This document shows, piece by piece, positions 1 to 10,727 of a stretch of 64,000 bases of DNA. The notes below the pieces were generated by a model. The model was not told the origin of the DNA. It searched no databases and saw only the letters and a program-made list of their open reading frames with translations. Source of the DNA: an uncultured Prochlorococcus sp. (lineage in GTDB: Bacteria; Cyanobacteriota; Cyanobacteriia; PCC-6307; Cyanobiaceae); contig CACOIV010000001.1 of assembly GCA_902627335.1 (NCBI GenBank), positions 1 to 64,000 on the forward strand. The letters run 5' to 3'. The first letter of the stretch is position 1, and each line of letters opens with the position of its first letter. The position numbers and the translations under genes are program-made.

Positions 1-332
1 AGGCTAAACACCAATTCCCTATTAAGAAAAGATCTTATAGGCATAAATCTTACATACATATTTTCAGCTTCAATCTTTGAGTCTGGTATTTCAATATCTA
101 CAATCTTTGTATTCAAAACTGAAAATCCTAAAAACCTTAAACCAGAAAAGTCTCCAAGATTAAAATTTTTATTTAAATTACGTTTTAGTATTTTCTCTAA
201 ATTAGTTTTTTTAGATTCGTAAAAATTCTGTGATAATCGCGTTGATAAAGCTGTACAAAAAAATCCTACCGTAAATAATGACAAAACAGTGACAAAACTT
301 TTATTTATTTTCTGAAATTCATTATTTTTCAA
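1..332 (-). CDS. TamB/DUF490-like envelope protein, N-terminus only
   Basis: This is the N-terminal part (about 110 residues) of a gene running off the left edge of the window; it is not in the ORF track. An in-frame stop lies upstream and the first usable start is a TTG. The product begins with a few polar residues, one hydrophobic segment (FVTVLSLFTVGFFCTALS) and then a pattern of the type GLRFLGFS..IVDIEIPDS, followed by PIRSFLNRELVF. In cyanobacterial TamB/Tic236-like proteins a signal anchor is followed by repeated beta-strands with this GLR-LG-S and P-RSLL-R pattern. Such proteins span the periplasm and help move lipid or outer-membrane material. Family assignment is by pattern only. 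The gene is divergent from ycf51. Confidence 0.5.
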   Translation of the reverse strand, partial: MKNNEFQKINKSFVTVLSLFTVGFFCTALSTRLSQNFYESKKTNLEKILKRNLNKNFNLGDFSGLRFLGFSVLNTKIVDIEIPDSKIEAENMYVRFMPIRSFLNRELVFS

Positions 333-396
333 ACTATGAACCGAAAATAGAGTAGTCTACCAAAATATAAGAAATTAAATCGACTAAAGCCAGTAA

Positions 397-855
397 ATGT
401 CTTTTTTTGAACTATTAGAGTCAACACCAAAAATATTTGGAATAATTGGTGGAATACTTTTTTTCATCACTTTAATAACCTTTTTCTTTAATTTCCCATT
501 AAAGTTTCGCTTAACGGGAGCGACAATTTTTTCTTTCCTCCTATCAATATTTAGCTGGGCTTTTTTACAAAGTTATAGTGAAAATATAAAAATAGAGGGG
601 GCAGTGTATTTACCAATAGTTTACGATAATGGGTCTGACTTAATAATAACTAAAGCTGATCAAGAATTTCCAATTGAATCAATTGATCCTACATTGGAAC
701 AAATATCATCTAACTTGAAAAAAGGGAGTCGATCTGGAAGAACAGTTAAAATTAGAATAAGACGTTTAGAAAAAATTTCAGAAGGAGTTAGCAAACCTAT
801 TGTTATTGGCGAGGTTGAGAAAAGTTTTATTACTGATGATTCTGTGAATGAATAA
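397..855 (+). CDS. ycf51: Ycf51-family (DUF2518) membrane protein
   Basis: A 152-residue protein of the Ycf51/DUF2518 family, found in cyanobacteria and some red-lineage plastids, with no established function. Two hydrophobic helices are visible in the first 60 residues (IIGGILFFITLITFFF and TIFSFLLSIFSWAFL). A soluble region of about 90 residues follows and ends in a basic, Arg-rich stretch (RTVKIRIRRLEK), so it is probably an integral membrane protein with a cytoplasmic or lumenal tail. The ATG start is the first in frame. Its stop overlaps the start of the DUF4332 gene by 8 bases, so the two are likely co-transcribed and translationally coupled. Confidence 0.65.
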   Translation: MSFFELLESTPKIFGIIGGILFFITLITFFFNFPLKFRLTGATIFSFLLSIFSWAFLQSYSENIKIEGAVYLPIVYDNGSDLIITKADQEFPIESIDPTLEQISSNLKKGSRSGRTVKIRIRRLEKISEGVSKPIVIGEVEKSFITDDSVNE

Positions 856-1249
856 TAAAAATAATCTTATAATTCTTCCAATTAACTTTCGACATGAGAA
901 AAAATTTCTAATAAAAAATAATTTCGACTCATGGCAGAAAATAAGAAATTTATCTGATTCTGAAATAAAAAAAATTATAAAAGCAGACTTATTATGCACT
1001 GAAAGTAGATTAATAAAAATCAGAGCCATAGCAATTTTTGTAATAGATCTCAATCTATTACCCCATGAAGCTTCTTTACTTCTTCATTGCGGTGTAGGAA
1101 ATATCAAAACCTTATCTAACTTAAATCCTGAAAGTCTTAAAAAAAAGATTGGAAGGTTGGAAAGAAATTTAAATATTAGAACACAATCAAAGCTTGATTT
1201 ATCCTCAATGAAGATCTGGATTTTAAGAGCAAAAAAATTATCTAAATAA
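848..1249 (+). CDS. DUF4332 helix-hairpin-helix protein
   Basis: A 133-residue protein whose central part (LLCTESRLIKIRAIAIFVIDLNLLPHEA..LLHCGVGNIKTLSNLNPESL) has the paired helix-hairpin-helix look of DUF4332 proteins, which resemble the DNA-binding HhH repeats of repair proteins. Here the first HhH (WQKIRNLSDSEIKKI) and the second (HCGVGNIKTLSNLNPESLKKKI) are separated by a helical linker. No catalytic motif is visible, and the function is unknown. It starts inside the last codons of ycf51 (8-base overlap), which points to one transcript. Confidence 0.6.
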   Translation: MNNKNNLIILPINFRHEKKFLIKNNFDSWQKIRNLSDSEIKKIIKADLLCTESRLIKIRAIAIFVIDLNLLPHEASLLLHCGVGNIKTLSNLNPESLKKKIGRLERNLNIRTQSKLDLSSMKIWILRAKKLSK

Positions 1250-1305
1250 TTCTTTATTTTTAAAGCAATAACTTTATTGTAAAATTATAAAATATTGCTA
1301 AAAAG

Positions 1306-1581
1306 ATGTATAAGAACCTTTTTTATTCTTTTGTTTTATTATTAGCGCTTTCTGACCCGATTTATTCGCAAACTAATTTATTAGAAAGCGTTAAAAAAAA
1401 TCCTAAAAATGCAATAGAGTTATGTTCAAAGTTTAAGGCACTTAACTCAAAAGGAATTTCAGCTAATTCAGATTTAGCAATAACATATGTCTCTAAAAAA
1501 TGGAAAACTGAATTAAGTCCCTTAAATGCCGAAATATTATCTATTTATGTCATAGGTTTACATTGCCCAAAAGTTTTTTAG
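1306..1581 (+). CDS. Small secreted protein of unknown function
   Basis: A 91-residue protein with a clear N-terminal signal peptide (basic MYKN, hydrophobic core FYSFVLLLALS, likely cleavage after PIYSQ). The mature part is about 70 residues and contains two cysteines (ELCSKFK and LHCPKVF), which could form a disulphide in the periplasm. I do not recognise the family; the length and form match small exported proteins conserved among Prochlorococcus. Only 7 bases separate its stop from the start of the next gene, so it is probably in an operon with the CocE-type hydrolase. Confidence 0.6.
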   Translation: MYKNLFYSFVLLLALSDPIYSQTNLLESVKKNPKNAIELCSKFKALNSKGISANSDLAITYVSKKWKTELSPLNAEILSIYVIGLHCPKVF

Positions 1582-1588
1582 TAACTGA

Positions 1589-3157
1589 ATGATAAACAAA
1601 AAAGTTTTCGATGAATACATTAAATTAAAAGATGGTGTTAAATTAATATCTCGAATTTGGTTGCCATCAGGAAAAGGTCCTTGGCCTGCACTGTTAATGA
1701 GGCAACCTTACGGAAGAGAGATAGCTTCTACAATTACATATGCTCATCCATCTTGGTGGGCATCAAAGGGATATATGGTCGTAATACAAGATGTAAGAGG
1801 GCAGGGAGATTCTGAAGGAATTTTCAAAGGATTTTCACAAGAAGCCTCAGATACTTCCGAAACACATGAATGGGTAAGGTCCCTAGAAAATTGTAATGGG
1901 AAACTTGGCTTATACGGATTTTCCTACCAAGGATTAACTCAATTAACAGGAGAAGAATATTCTAAACCTCCGGATTGTCTTTCTCCAGCAATGACAGGAT
2001 TAAAGATTAAAGAGCATTGGTGTGCTCATGGAGATGCTTTTTTATGGCATAACAATATTTCATGGGCATTACAAATTGCAGCATTAAGAATGAAAAGAGA
2101 AAAAAATATTAAAGGATGGGAAAAGATTAGATCATCTTTTGAGACAAATACTCACTTAATAAATGGATTAGACATTTTAAAAGAATTTGATCCTGAAAAC
2201 TTTATTATTAAATGGCTTGATGAACTTAACAAAAATAATGCTTTTGAAGATATAAAACCTATTTCTGCATGGCTTAAAAAACCAATGTTGATTTTAGGCG
2301 GATTATGGGATCCGCACCTTAGAGGGGCTTTTGATCTATATAAAAGATCAAAAGATGTAGGGGGCGATCCTGAGATAGTAATAAGTGATTCAACTCATCT
2401 TGATTGGTGGGTAAACTCACAACATCTTTTACTAGATTTTTTCAATACCCACCTACAAAATAAAGGGGATTTAAAATCTAACTCGTTTAATCATAAAAAA
2501 ATATGGAATATATCATCAAATAGTTGGGATAATATTGAAAATAAATCACTTAATTATGAGTTTTCTTTAATCAGTGAAGGTCTTGCAAATGTTGAAGTTA
2601 TTGACGGTAGTTTATCTCGTGGCAATAATGGTTCTGGTTTTGTCTCGATAGTTCATGATCCGTGGAGACCCGTTCCATCAAATGGAGGACATTTAGGAAA
2701 AAATCCAGGTATGTTTAATAGAAAAAATATTGATAGAAGGCTTGATGTTGCTGTTTTTCAAACCCATTTTTTAAAAGAAAAAATACACTTATCAGGTATA
2801 CCAATCCTTTTTACCGCAATCAAAAGTGATCAAGAATCTTTTGATATTTGCTTAGCTTTATCTTTGATAGATAAAGATGAGGATATAATCAACCAATTCT
2901 CAACAGGCTTTTTGAGAGTAAAAGGTTTCAAAAATGATCAGAGCAAAATATATAGAATTGAATTTCAGCCTGTTAACATAAGTGTTTCAAAAGGATGCAA
3001 GCTTCGTTTGTCATTATCAGCATCTGCTTGGCCAGCAATAGGTGTAAATCCAGGATTTGATAGTAAACAATGTGGACAAGTCACAATAAACCATCAAATC
3101 ATAACTTTGAATTTTGATTTAAGTAAAACAATTATGAAAATCAACCCTTTTTTTTGA
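1589..3157 (+). CDS. CocE/NonD family hydrolase (S15 peptidase-like)
   Basis: A 522-residue alpha/beta hydrolase of the CocE/NonD (X-Pro dipeptidyl-peptidase, S15) class, which cleaves esters or acyl-peptide bonds; the substrate here is unknown. Visible features are the N-terminal DGVKLISRIWLP strand pair, the PYGRE stretch, the VIQDVRGQGDS motif, the nucleophile elbow GFSYQG, an acid in GGLWDPH and the histidine in DSTHLDWW. The C-terminal third has the jelly-roll pattern of the family (FVSIVHDPWRPVPS..GGHLG, then LRLSLSASAWP). No signal peptide is present, so it is cytoplasmic. Confidence 0.85.
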   Translation: MINKKVFDEYIKLKDGVKLISRIWLPSGKGPWPALLMRQPYGREIASTITYAHPSWWASKGYMVVIQDVRGQGDSEGIFKGFSQEASDTSETHEWVRSLENCNGKLGLYGFSYQGLTQLTGEEYSKPPDCLSPAMTGLKIKEHWCAHGDAFLWHNNISWALQIAALRMKREKNIKGWEKIRSSFETNTHLINGLDILKEFDPENFIIKWLDELNKNNAFEDIKPISAWLKKPMLILGGLWDPHLRGAFDLYKRSKDVGGDPEIVISDSTHLDWWVNSQHLLLDFFNTHLQNKGDLKSNSFNHKKIWNISSNSWDNIENKSLNYEFSLISEGLANVEVIDGSLSRGNNGSGFVSIVHDPWRPVPSNGGHLGKNPGMFNRKNIDRRLDVAVFQTHFLKEKIHLSGIPILFTAIKSDQESFDICLALSLIDKDEDIINQFSTGFLRVKGFKNDQSKIYRIEFQPVNISVSKGCKLRLSLSASAWPAIGVNPGFDSKQCGQVTINHQIITLNFDLSKTIMKINPFF

Positions 3158-3217
3158 ATAATATTCATAAAAGAGCACAAAAATTTGATAAGCTTAACCC
3201 TTAAATAGAAACCAGTC

Positions 3218-5479
3218 ATGACTCAACAACTGCAATTAGACTGGATTAAATCAGAAGCTTCTAACCTTGAAAATTGTTGCAATGATAATCCTCTAAAACT
3301 ACTAGGACCACATTTTGTTGAAAATAATTGGGTAATAAGAGTTTGGATGCCCGAAGCAGAAGAAGTTTCAATTGTATTTAAAAATAAAATTCTTAAAACC
3401 AATACACCAAATCACAAATGGCTCTTTGAGGTTATAGTTGATGAAAATCCAGAAACCAACTATGAAGTAAATGTCCTAAGAGGAGGAATAAATCATTCAC
3501 AAAGAGATCCATGGGCTTTTAGAGAAGAATGGTTGGGAGAGGTTGATAGGCATCTTTTTGCAGAAGGCAATCATCATCATATATGGAAAAAATTAGGAGC
3601 TCATTTAACATCGATAAACGATATTGAAGGAGTAATGTTTGGTATTTGGGCACCAAATGCTAAAAGCATATCAGTTATAAGTGATATAAATTCTTGGGAT
3701 GGAAGGCATCATCCAATGCAAAAAAGATTAGGAGGTATCTGGGAGTTATTTATCCCTTTTATGAGAGAGGGCGATATATATAAATATGAGATCAGAACCC
3801 AGGAAGGTCATATTTATGAGAAATCAGATCCATATGGATTTTTACATGAAATTAGACCTCAAAATGGATCTGTAGTCTCAAAACTAAATAATTTCTCTTG
3901 GAGTGATAAAAAGTGGATGAAAGAAAGGGATTCTTCAAACCAGATTAACAAACCTATTTCAGTTTATGAAATGCATCTTGGGAGTTGGTTACATGCATCA
4001 GATCAAGATTTTTATACAGATAAAAATGGCAAAGATAGGACTCCTGTCCCAGCAGCTGACTTGAAGCCTGGAACAAGACTCTTAACTTATCCTGAATTCA
4101 CTGATAAGTTAATTCCATACGTTAAAGAAAGAGGTTTCACACATATAGAATTAATGCCGATATCTGAACATCCTTTTGATGGTTCATGGGGTTACCAAGT
4201 CACAGGTTGGTACGCGCCAACAAGTAGATATGGAACTCCCAATGAGTTCAAAGCATTTATCGACAAGTGTCATCAAGAGGGAATTGGGGTCATTCTAGAC
4301 TGGGTACCAGGACATTTCCCTAAGGATAAGCATGGATTAGCTTTCTTTGATGGATGTCATTTATATGAGCACGCAGATCCAAGAATAGGGGAGCATAAAG
4401 AATGGGGTACTTTAATTTTTAACTACAGTAGAAATGAGGTTAGAAATTTTTTAGTTGCTAATCTTGTTTATTGGTTTGAAGAATTTCATATAGATGGTAT
4501 TAGAGTTGATGCTGTGGCATCAATGCTATATAAAGATTACCTTCGTCCTGACGGAGAGTGGATACCAAATGAACATGGTGGCAATGAGAATATTGAGGCT
4601 GTAAAATTCCTTCAACAAGCTAATCATGTGTTATTTCAGCATTTCCCTGGAGCTCTCTCTATCGCGGAAGAATCTACCACTTGGCCAATGGTTACCAAAC
4701 CTACTGACATCGGTGGCTTAGGTTTTAATTTGAAGTGGAACATGGGTTGGATGCATGATATGCTCGATTATTTTGAGATAGATCCTTGGTTTAGACAATT
4801 CCATCAAAATAGCGTAACTTTCTCCATAACTTACAACTACACAGAAAATTTCATGCTTGCACTAAGCCATGACGAAGTTGTACATGGGAAGAGTCACTTA
4901 TTACACAAGATGCCAGGTGACGACTGGAAAAAATATGCCAACACAAGAGCTTTATTGACATATATGTGGACGCATCCAGGTAAAAAAACAATTTTCATGG
5001 GTATGGAATTTGGACAAAGACAGGAATGGAATGTTTGGGATGATTTACAATGGGATCTTTTACAATTCGAACCACATATAGGTATTAGAAATTTAATTGA
5101 TGATTTAAATAAACTTTATAAAAATGAGCCATCTCTATGGAAAAATGATTTTGATCCATATGGATTTCAATGGATAGATTGTAATGATAGAGAGAATTCT
5201 GTCATAAGCTTTATGAGGCGAGAAAATGAGACCAATGAATGGTTGATAATAGTCGCAAACTTTACCCCTAATACTCATGAATCCTATAAAATAGGGGTGC
5301 CTTTGAATGGTTTTTATAAAGAAATATTTAATTCTGATGCCTCGAAATATGGAGGCAGTAATAAAGGTAATTTCGGAGGTAAAAATTCAATAAATTACGA
5401 GATTCATAATTATAAAAATGCACTTGATCTATCTTTACCTCCCCTAAGCGTAAGCGTTTTTAAGTTTATTAATAATTAG
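3218..5479 (+). CDS. glgB: 1,4-alpha-glucan branching enzyme
   Basis: A 753-residue glycogen branching enzyme (GH13), which moves oligoglucan chains to form alpha-1,6 branches in glycogen, the carbon store of this cell. Two N-terminal carbohydrate-binding/early-set domains are present ([12 protein letters not shown] and [13 protein letters not shown]). A GH13 barrel follows, with the conserved regions [19 protein letters not shown] (catalytic Asp), IAEESTTW (acid/base Glu) and LSHDEVVHG, and then a C-terminal beta domain. Length and motif order are normal for the family. The gene lies upstream of hemE on the same strand with a 119-base gap. Confidence 0.97.
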   Translation: MTQQLQLDWIKSEASNLENCCNDNPLKLLGPHFVENNWVIRVWMPEAEEVSIVFKNKILKTNTPNHKWLFEVIVDENPETNYEVNVLRGGINHSQRDPWAFREEWLGEVDRHLFAEGNHHHIWKKLGAHLTSINDIEGVMFGIWAPNAKSISVISDINSWDGRHHPMQKRLGGIWELFIPFMREGDIYKYEIRTQEGHIYEKSDPYGFLHEIRPQNGSVVSKLNNFSWSDKKWMKERDSSNQINKPISVYEMHLGSWLHASDQDFYTDKNGKDRTPVPAADLKPGTRLLTYPEFTDKLIPYVKERGFTHIELMPISEHPFDGSWGYQVTGWYAPTSRYGTPNEFKAFIDKCHQEGIGVILDWVPGHFPKDKHGLAFFDGCHLYEHADPRIGEHKEWGTLIFNYSRNEVRNFLVANLVYWFEEFHIDGIRVDAVASMLYKDYLRPDGEWIPNEHGGNENIEAVKFLQQANHVLFQHFPGALSIAEESTTWPMVTKPTDIGGLGFNLKWNMGWMHDMLDYFEIDPWFRQFHQNSVTFSITYNYTENFMLALSHDEVVHGKSHLLHKMPGDDWKKYANTRALLTYMWTHPGKKTIFMGMEFGQRQEWNVWDDLQWDLLQFEPHIGIRNLIDDLNKLYKNEPSLWKNDFDPYGFQWIDCNDRENSVISFMRRENETNEWLIIVANFTPNTHESYKIGVPLNGFYKEIFNSDASKYGGSNKGNFGGKNSINYEIHNYKNALDLSLPPLSVSVFKFINN

Positions 5480-5598
5480 AAAACTTTCTTTTCATACAAT
5501 ATTATTTCACAAAATAATTTTGATATGAATTTAATCATACTTACGTTGTATTATTTTTAAGTTAAAGATTTTAATTTAAACAATTTTTAAAATTTAAA

Positions 5599-6639
5599 AT
5601 GGGTGAAAATTTGCCATTACTCTTAAGTGCTGCCTTAGGAAACAAAATCAGTAGACCTCCTGTATGGATGATGAGACAAGCAGGAAGGTATATGAAGATT
5701 TATAGGGACTTGAGAGAAAAATATCCAAGTTTCAGAGAAAGATCTGAGAATCCTGAACTTTCATATGAAATTTCAATGCAACCCTATTATGCTTTTAAAC
5801 CTGACGGTGTTATTTTATTTTCTGATATACTTACTCCTCTCCCAGGGATGGGAATAAATTTTGAAATAATAGAAAGTAAAGGCCCTATTATTGAAGATCC
5901 AATTAGAAATATAGATCAGATATCTAAATTAAGAGAATTAAATCCATCTGAAAGTCTAGGATTTGTTGGGGAAGTCCTAAAATCACTTAGGAGAGATATT
6001 AATGAAGATTCAACATTATTAGGCTTTGTTGGTGCACCTTGGACTCTCGCTGCATATGTTGTTGAAGGTAAAAGCAGTAAGAATTATTCGATTATTAAAG
6101 CAATGGCTTTTCGTGAGGCGAAAATGTTACATAAGCTCTTAGATCACTTTGCCGTTTCAATTGGAGAATATTTAAAATTCCAAATAAAATCTGGAGCCCA
6201 GGTTGTACAGATTTTTGATTCATGGGCAGGTCAATTGAGTCCCCAAGATTATGATACTTTTGCAGGTCCTTATCAAAAGAAGGTAGTTGACATTGTGAAA
6301 AAAGAATTTCCTAATACTCCTATCATTCTTTACATATCTGGAAGCGCAGGCGTTATTGAGAGGATGGCGAAAACAGGCGTTGATATTATTTCCTTAGACT
6401 GGACTGTTGATATTGAAGAAGCATCTCAAAGAATTCCAAACAATATAGGAATTCAGGGAAATATTGACCCAGGTATTTTGTTTGGTGATGAAGATACTAT
6501 TAAAAGAAGAATTGATGAAACCTTTGAAAAAATAAAAGGCAGAAAATATATACTAAATTTAGGCCATGGTATTTTACCAGGCACGCCAGAATCAAACGCA
6601 AGAACCTTTTTTGAACATAGTAAAAACTTATCTTATTAA
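5599..6639 (+). CDS. hemE: Uroporphyrinogen decarboxylase
   Basis: A 346-residue enzyme that removes four carboxyl groups from uroporphyrinogen III to give coproporphyrinogen III, a shared step of haem, chlorophyll and bilin synthesis. Both family signatures are present: [12 protein letters not shown] near residue 20 and [16 protein letters not shown] near residue 140. The catalytic region LPGMG and the [13 protein letters not shown] motif near the C-terminus are also present. Length is typical. The next gene begins 7 bases after its stop, so they are likely co-transcribed. hemH lies elsewhere in this window. Confidence 0.97.
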   Translation: MGENLPLLLSAALGNKISRPPVWMMRQAGRYMKIYRDLREKYPSFRERSENPELSYEISMQPYYAFKPDGVILFSDILTPLPGMGINFEIIESKGPIIEDPIRNIDQISKLRELNPSESLGFVGEVLKSLRRDINEDSTLLGFVGAPWTLAAYVVEGKSSKNYSIIKAMAFREAKMLHKLLDHFAVSIGEYLKFQIKSGAQVVQIFDSWAGQLSPQDYDTFAGPYQKKVVDIVKKEFPNTPIILYISGSAGVIERMAKTGVDIISLDWTVDIEEASQRIPNNIGIQGNIDPGILFGDEDTIKRRIDETFEKIKGRKYILNLGHGILPGTPESNARTFFEHSKNLSY

Positions 6640-6645
6640 AACATT

Positions 6646-7620
6646 TTGGCCACTAAAAAATTATTAATTACTGGTGCAAATGGCTGTGTAGGCCAATACC
6701 TTATTGATTGGTTTTTAAATAACAGTAATTTTTCGATTTTTTTGATGATTCGTGATCCCAATAAGTTATCGGATGAAATAAAAACCAATAAAAGAATTAA
6801 GCTTTTGACTTGTGACATAAGAGAATCTAAAAAATTTCATGATAAGATCAAAGGTATTAATTATATAGTGCACACTGCTACAGCATGGGGTGATCCCAAA
6901 AGAGCCTATGAAGTAAATGTAAAAGCATTTGAAGATTTAATATTAATGCTTAACAGAGATTGCATTGAGAGAATTATTTATTTCTCAACTGCAAGTATTT
7001 TGGATAAAAACACTAAATTAATGAAAGAAGCTTTGATTTATGGTACCGAATACATTCAAACAAAATATCTTTGCTATGAGAACCTCAAAAAAAGTGAATT
7101 TTCTGAAATAACTGATGTAGTTTTTCCCACCTTAGTATTTGGGGGAACTTTGGAAGATAAAAGTTATTTTCCTGTTAGTTATTTAACTTCTGGACTTTTA
7201 GAAGCAAGTAAGTGGCTTTGGATAGCAAGATTTTTTAAGCTGGATTCAAAATTTCATTTTATTCATGCAAAGGATATTGCCCAAATATGTGGTTATTTGA
7301 TAAGTGAGACCTATAGAGGCAAAAGCAGAGGTTTTAAAAAATTTGTCCTTGGTCAGAAATTCATAACTATTGATGAGGCTTTAGTTACTTTATTAAAAAA
7401 GAATCAATTAAAAAGGTATTTTTCTATCAGATTGAGTAAAAGAATTATAAAAATAATATTAAAAGTTTTACCAATACAAACAACTAATTGGGATAGTTTT
7501 AGCATAAAAAAATATGATTTCGACCATAAACCCATTACTAGACCTGAGACTTTTGGATTAACAAGTTATGCTAAAACTTTAAATAAAGTTATTAAAGTAT
7601 CAAAGTTACCAAAGATGTAA
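6646..7620 (+). CDS. NAD(P)-dependent epimerase/dehydratase-like SDR protein
   Basis: A 324-residue extended short-chain dehydrogenase/reductase. The N-terminal Rossmann motif is GANGCVGQYL, followed by a conserved acidic residue pattern (LLTCDIRES) and an IVHTATAWGDP segment. A serine in YFSTASI is visible, and a Tyr/Lys pair is plausible in YIQTKYLCYE. The substrate cannot be read; homologous proteins are annotated as nucleoside-sugar epimerases or reductases. The start is a TTG 7 bases after hemE; an internal ATG would remove the nucleotide-binding loop, so TTG is preferred. It sits between hemE and petE. Confidence 0.75.
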   Translation: MATKKLLITGANGCVGQYLIDWFLNNSNFSIFLMIRDPNKLSDEIKTNKRIKLLTCDIRESKKFHDKIKGINYIVHTATAWGDPKRAYEVNVKAFEDLILMLNRDCIERIIYFSTASILDKNTKLMKEALIYGTEYIQTKYLCYENLKKSEFSEITDVVFPTLVFGGTLEDKSYFPVSYLTSGLLEASKWLWIARFFKLDSKFHFIHAKDIAQICGYLISETYRGKSRGFKKFVLGQKFITIDEALVTLLKKNQLKRYFSIRLSKRIIKIILKVLPIQTTNWDSFSIKKYDFDHKPITRPETFGLTSYAKTLNKVIKVSKLPKM

Positions 7621-7688
7621 TATCCTTTAAAATTCTCACGATTTAGTAACCCATACCTTGTAAAATATAAGTAAAGTTAATTTTAATT

Positions 7689-8039
7689 ATGTTACGTTCA
7701 ATCTTTGCAAGTTTGTTTGCAATAATTTTAACTCTCGGTCTTGGTATTTCATCAGTTTCAGCTCAGACAGTGGAAGTTAAACTCGGTACCGACGCTGGTA
7801 TGCTTGCTTTTGAACCAAGCACTATAAATATAAGCGAAGGTGATACAGTTAAATTCATTAATAACAAGCTTGCTCCACATAATGCTGTTTTTGACGGCCA
7901 TGAAGAATACAGCCATGCAGACTTAGCTTTTGCACCAGGTGAATCATGGGAGGAGACCTTTACTGCAGCTGGTACTTATGAGTTCTATTGTGAACCACAT
8001 AGAGGTGCTGGCATGGTAGGCAAGGTTGTTGTTGAATAA
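7689..8039 (+). CDS. petE: Plastocyanin precursor
   Basis: A 116-residue type 1 copper protein that carries electrons from cytochrome b6f (or to an oxidase) to photosystem I in the thylakoid lumen. An N-terminal signal peptide (MLRSIFASLFAIILTLGLG, cleavage near VSAQ) exports it. The mature part of about 90 residues has the copper ligands His in LAPHNAVF and Cys-His-Met in the FYCEPHRGAGMVG segment. The gene has its own upstream gap of 68 bases and is followed by a strong terminator, so it is probably transcribed mainly alone. Confidence 0.97.
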   Translation: MLRSIFASLFAIILTLGLGISSVSAQTVEVKLGTDAGMLAFEPSTINISEGDTVKFINNKLAPHNAVFDGHEEYSHADLAFAPGESWEETFTAAGTYEFYCEPHRGAGMVGKVVVE

Positions 8040-8060
8040 GAAAATTTAAAATAAAATAAA

Positions 8061-8090
8061 AAACTACCCAATTTGGGTAGTTTTTTTTTT
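8061..8090 (+). terminator. Rho-independent terminator of petE
   Basis: A 10-base-pair inverted repeat (aaactaccca / tgggtagttt) with a 3-base loop is followed immediately by a run of more than ten T. It lies 21 bases after the petE stop. The ORF-track start of the next gene (TTG at 8073) falls inside it, which is one reason to reject that start. Confidence 0.92.
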
Positions 8091-8123
8091 ATTTTTAGTA
8101 ACATCAAATTTTTAGAAGATTCA

Positions 8124-10706
8124 ATGAAGATTATTCCAAGTGAATTTACTAAAATTGCCTGGAAATGTTTTTTAATTGCCAAAAATAAAGCCTACATCGC
8201 TAAGCATCAAAACATTGATTCTGAGCATCTTTTACTTTCAATTTTAGAAAATGTTGAGTGGATTAATATTTTATTAGAAAAAAATAATATCATCCCAGAG
8301 CAGTTAGAAATTCAATTAAAAAATCTTATTAATAAAAAAGGGACTATGGGTTCCAAACAGGAAAAAATTTTTATAGGCAATAGTTTGGAAAAAACCTTTA
8401 TAAAAGCCCTACAAATTAAAAATGAATTATCTGAAGTAGTGATATCTACAGAACACATTATTTATGGAATAATTTATGATAAAAGTTGCGGAGGTTTAAT
8501 TTTAGGTAAAAAATCAGTTCAAGAATTTCTAGAATTTGCAAAAAAAATGAAGACTGAAAAAACAGTACAAAACGAAAAAGATGAAGAAAATAATGCTTTG
8601 GAAAAGTTTGGTATTGACTTAACCAAATTAGCAAGAGATGGACGTTTAGATCCTGTAATTGGTAGAGATGAAGAGATAAGACGAACAATCCAAATTTTAA
8701 GCAGAAGAACAAAAAACAATCCTGTTTTAATAGGTGAGCCTGGAGTTGGGAAAACTGCAATAGTTGAAGGTTTAGCTCAAAGAATCATTAATGGCGACGT
8801 TCCCACTTCTTTAAATAATCGTCAACTTATTTCACTTGATATGGGTTCTCTCCTTGCTGGCGCAAAGTATCGAGGAGAATTTGAAGAGAGAATTAAAGAT
8901 GTTTTAAAAAAAGTCAAAAAGTCGGAAGGGAAAATTATTTTATTTATTGATGAAATTCATACTGTTGTAGGAGCTGGAGCCACCGGTGGATCCATGGATG
9001 CCAGTAACCTTTTAAAGCCGATGCTAGCTAGGGGCGAATTAAGATGTATTGGAGCAACAACGATAATTGAACATAAACAAAATATAGAAAAGGATCCTGC
9101 CTTAGAAAGAAGGTTTCAAAAGATACAAATCAATTCTCCTTCAGTTGATGCAACCATTTCAATATTGAGAGGTTTAAGAGAAAAATATGAAGTTCATCAT
9201 GGCGTAAGGATTTCTGATAACGCTTTGGTGGCAGCTGCTAATTTAAGTGAAAGATATATAAATGATCGTTTTCTACCAGATAAAGCAATAGATTTAATAG
9301 ATGAAGCAGCCTCAAGGTTAAATATTATCATCACATCAAAACCTGAAGAAATAGATGAGATAGATAGAAAAGTTCTACAATTAGAAATGGAAAACTTATC
9401 TTTAAAAAGAGAATCAGACAACTCATCCCTCGAAAGACTAAAAAAAATAAACCAAGAATTAAAAATCTTAAAAGAAAAGCAAAGTGAACTAAATTTTCAA
9501 TGGAAAAAAGAAAAAGGAGAAATAAATGAAATTAGCAATATTAAAGAGGAAATTGAATCCACGCAATTAAAGATAGATCAAGCCAAGAGAAATTTTGATT
9601 TAAATAAAGCTGCAGAATTAGAGTATGGGACTCTTACATCATTACAAAATAAACTAAAAATCAAAAGTAATGATCTAAAAAATAATTATAAAGATAGTGA
9701 AAAAAGTCTTTTAAGACAAGAAGTTAATTTTAACGACATCGCTGAAGTTGTCTCAAAATGGACTTCTATACCTGTAAATGATTTAAGCCAATCAGAAAAA
9801 CAAAAACTACTAATACTCGAAAAGTCACTTAAGGAAAAAATAATAGGCCAGGATCATGCTATAAGCATAGTTGCAGATTCCATTAAAAGATCAAGAACTG
9901 GTCTTAATGACCCTCAACGACCAATCGCAAGTTTTTTATTTTTAGGCCCAACCGGGGTTGGCAAAACCGAACTAAGTAAAGTAACTTCAAATACTATTTT
10001 TGATAGCTCAACTTCAATTGTCAGACTAGATATGTCTGAATATATGGAAAAGCACTCTGTAAGTAAAATAATTGGAGCTCCCCCAGGTTATTTAGGCTTT
10101 GAGTCTGGAGGGCAATTAACTGAAGCAATTCGCAAAAATCCATACTCACTTATCCTTCTTGATGAGATAGAAAAAGCACATAAAGATATTTTGGATATCC
10201 TTTTACAAGTATTAGATGATGGAATTATTACTGATGGACAAGGTCGAATTATAAATTTTAAAAATTCAATCATTGTACTTACAAGTAATTTAGGTAGTCA
10301 ATCAATTAATGATTTATCAATAAGGAATGAAAATCAAATAGAAATTAAAAATATTGTCGATAAAGAATTAAAAAAATTTTTTAAACCAGAGTTTTTGAAT
10401 AGATTAGATGAAATTATAATCTTTAATAATTTAACTAAAGATGAATTAGCTCAAATTGCAAAGATTGAACTTAAAAATCTAGAAAAAAGACTGAAAAAAA
10501 AGGACTTATCACTTGAAATTACAGATGAAGCGATAAACTTCTTAATCAACAAAAGTTTTGATCATTTTTATGGGGCAAGGCCATTAAAAAGAATTATTAA
10601 AAAAGAAATAGAGTCAGATATTGCAAACAATATTTTAAGAAATCATTATGCAAATAAAAATGTGGTGGAAATATATGTTTCTGAAAATAAACTTGTAATT
10701 AATTGA
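8124..10706 (+). CDS. clpB2: ClpB-type AAA+ disaggregase
   Basis: An 860-residue Hsp100 chaperone that pulls polypeptides out of aggregates using ATP. Order of domains: Clp N-domain ([21 protein letters not shown], repeated pattern to about residue 140); first AAA+ module with Walker [10 protein letters not shown] and Walker B LFIDEIHT; a long coiled-coil middle domain (roughly 390-520) as in ClpB; second AAA+ module with GPTGVGKTE and [11 protein letters not shown] see no IGF/L loop for ClpP binding in the expected second-module position, which favours ClpB over ClpC. The ATG at 8124 is preferred to the TTG at 8073, which lies in the petE terminator. This looks like a second, divergent ClpB paralogue. 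Confidence 0.88.
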   Translation: MKIIPSEFTKIAWKCFLIAKNKAYIAKHQNIDSEHLLLSILENVEWINILLEKNNIIPEQLEIQLKNLINKKGTMGSKQEKIFIGNSLEKTFIKALQIKNELSEVVISTEHIIYGIIYDKSCGGLILGKKSVQEFLEFAKKMKTEKTVQNEKDEENNALEKFGIDLTKLARDGRLDPVIGRDEEIRRTIQILSRRTKNNPVLIGEPGVGKTAIVEGLAQRIINGDVPTSLNNRQLISLDMGSLLAGAKYRGEFEERIKDVLKKVKKSEGKIILFIDEIHTVVGAGATGGSMDASNLLKPMLARGELRCIGATTIIEHKQNIEKDPALERRFQKIQINSPSVDATISILRGLREKYEVHHGVRISDNALVAAANLSERYINDRFLPDKAIDLIDEAASRLNIIITSKPEEIDEIDRKVLQLEMENLSLKRESDNSSLERLKKINQELKILKEKQSELNFQWKKEKGEINEISNIKEEIESTQLKIDQAKRNFDLNKAAELEYGTLTSLQNKLKIKSNDLKNNYKDSEKSLLRQEVNFNDIAEVVSKWTSIPVNDLSQSEKQKLLILEKSLKEKIIGQDHAISIVADSIKRSRTGLNDPQRPIASFLFLGPTGVGKTELSKVTSNTIFDSSTSIVRLDMSEYMEKHSVSKIIGAPPGYLGFESGGQLTEAIRKNPYSLILLDEIEKAHKDILDILLQVLDDGIITDGQGRIINFKNSIIVLTSNLGSQSINDLSIRNENQIEIKNIVDKELKKFFKPEFLNRLDEIIIFNNLTKDELAQIAKIELKNLEKRLKKKDLSLEITDEAINFLINKSFDHFYGARPLKRIIKKEIESDIANNILRNHYANKNVVEIYVSENKLVIN

Positions 10707-10727
10707 AAGTAAAAATATTCATTAATC

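Noticed and set aside
778-1053. 91-residue minus-strand ORF over ycf51 and DUF4332
   Set aside because: Antisense to two overlapping genes; Phe/Ile-rich translation of AT-rich DNA.
8073-8123. Upstream TTG start for the ClpB-like gene
   Set aside because: It begins inside the petE terminator and adds residues with no similarity to the Clp N-domain; the ATG at 8124 fits.
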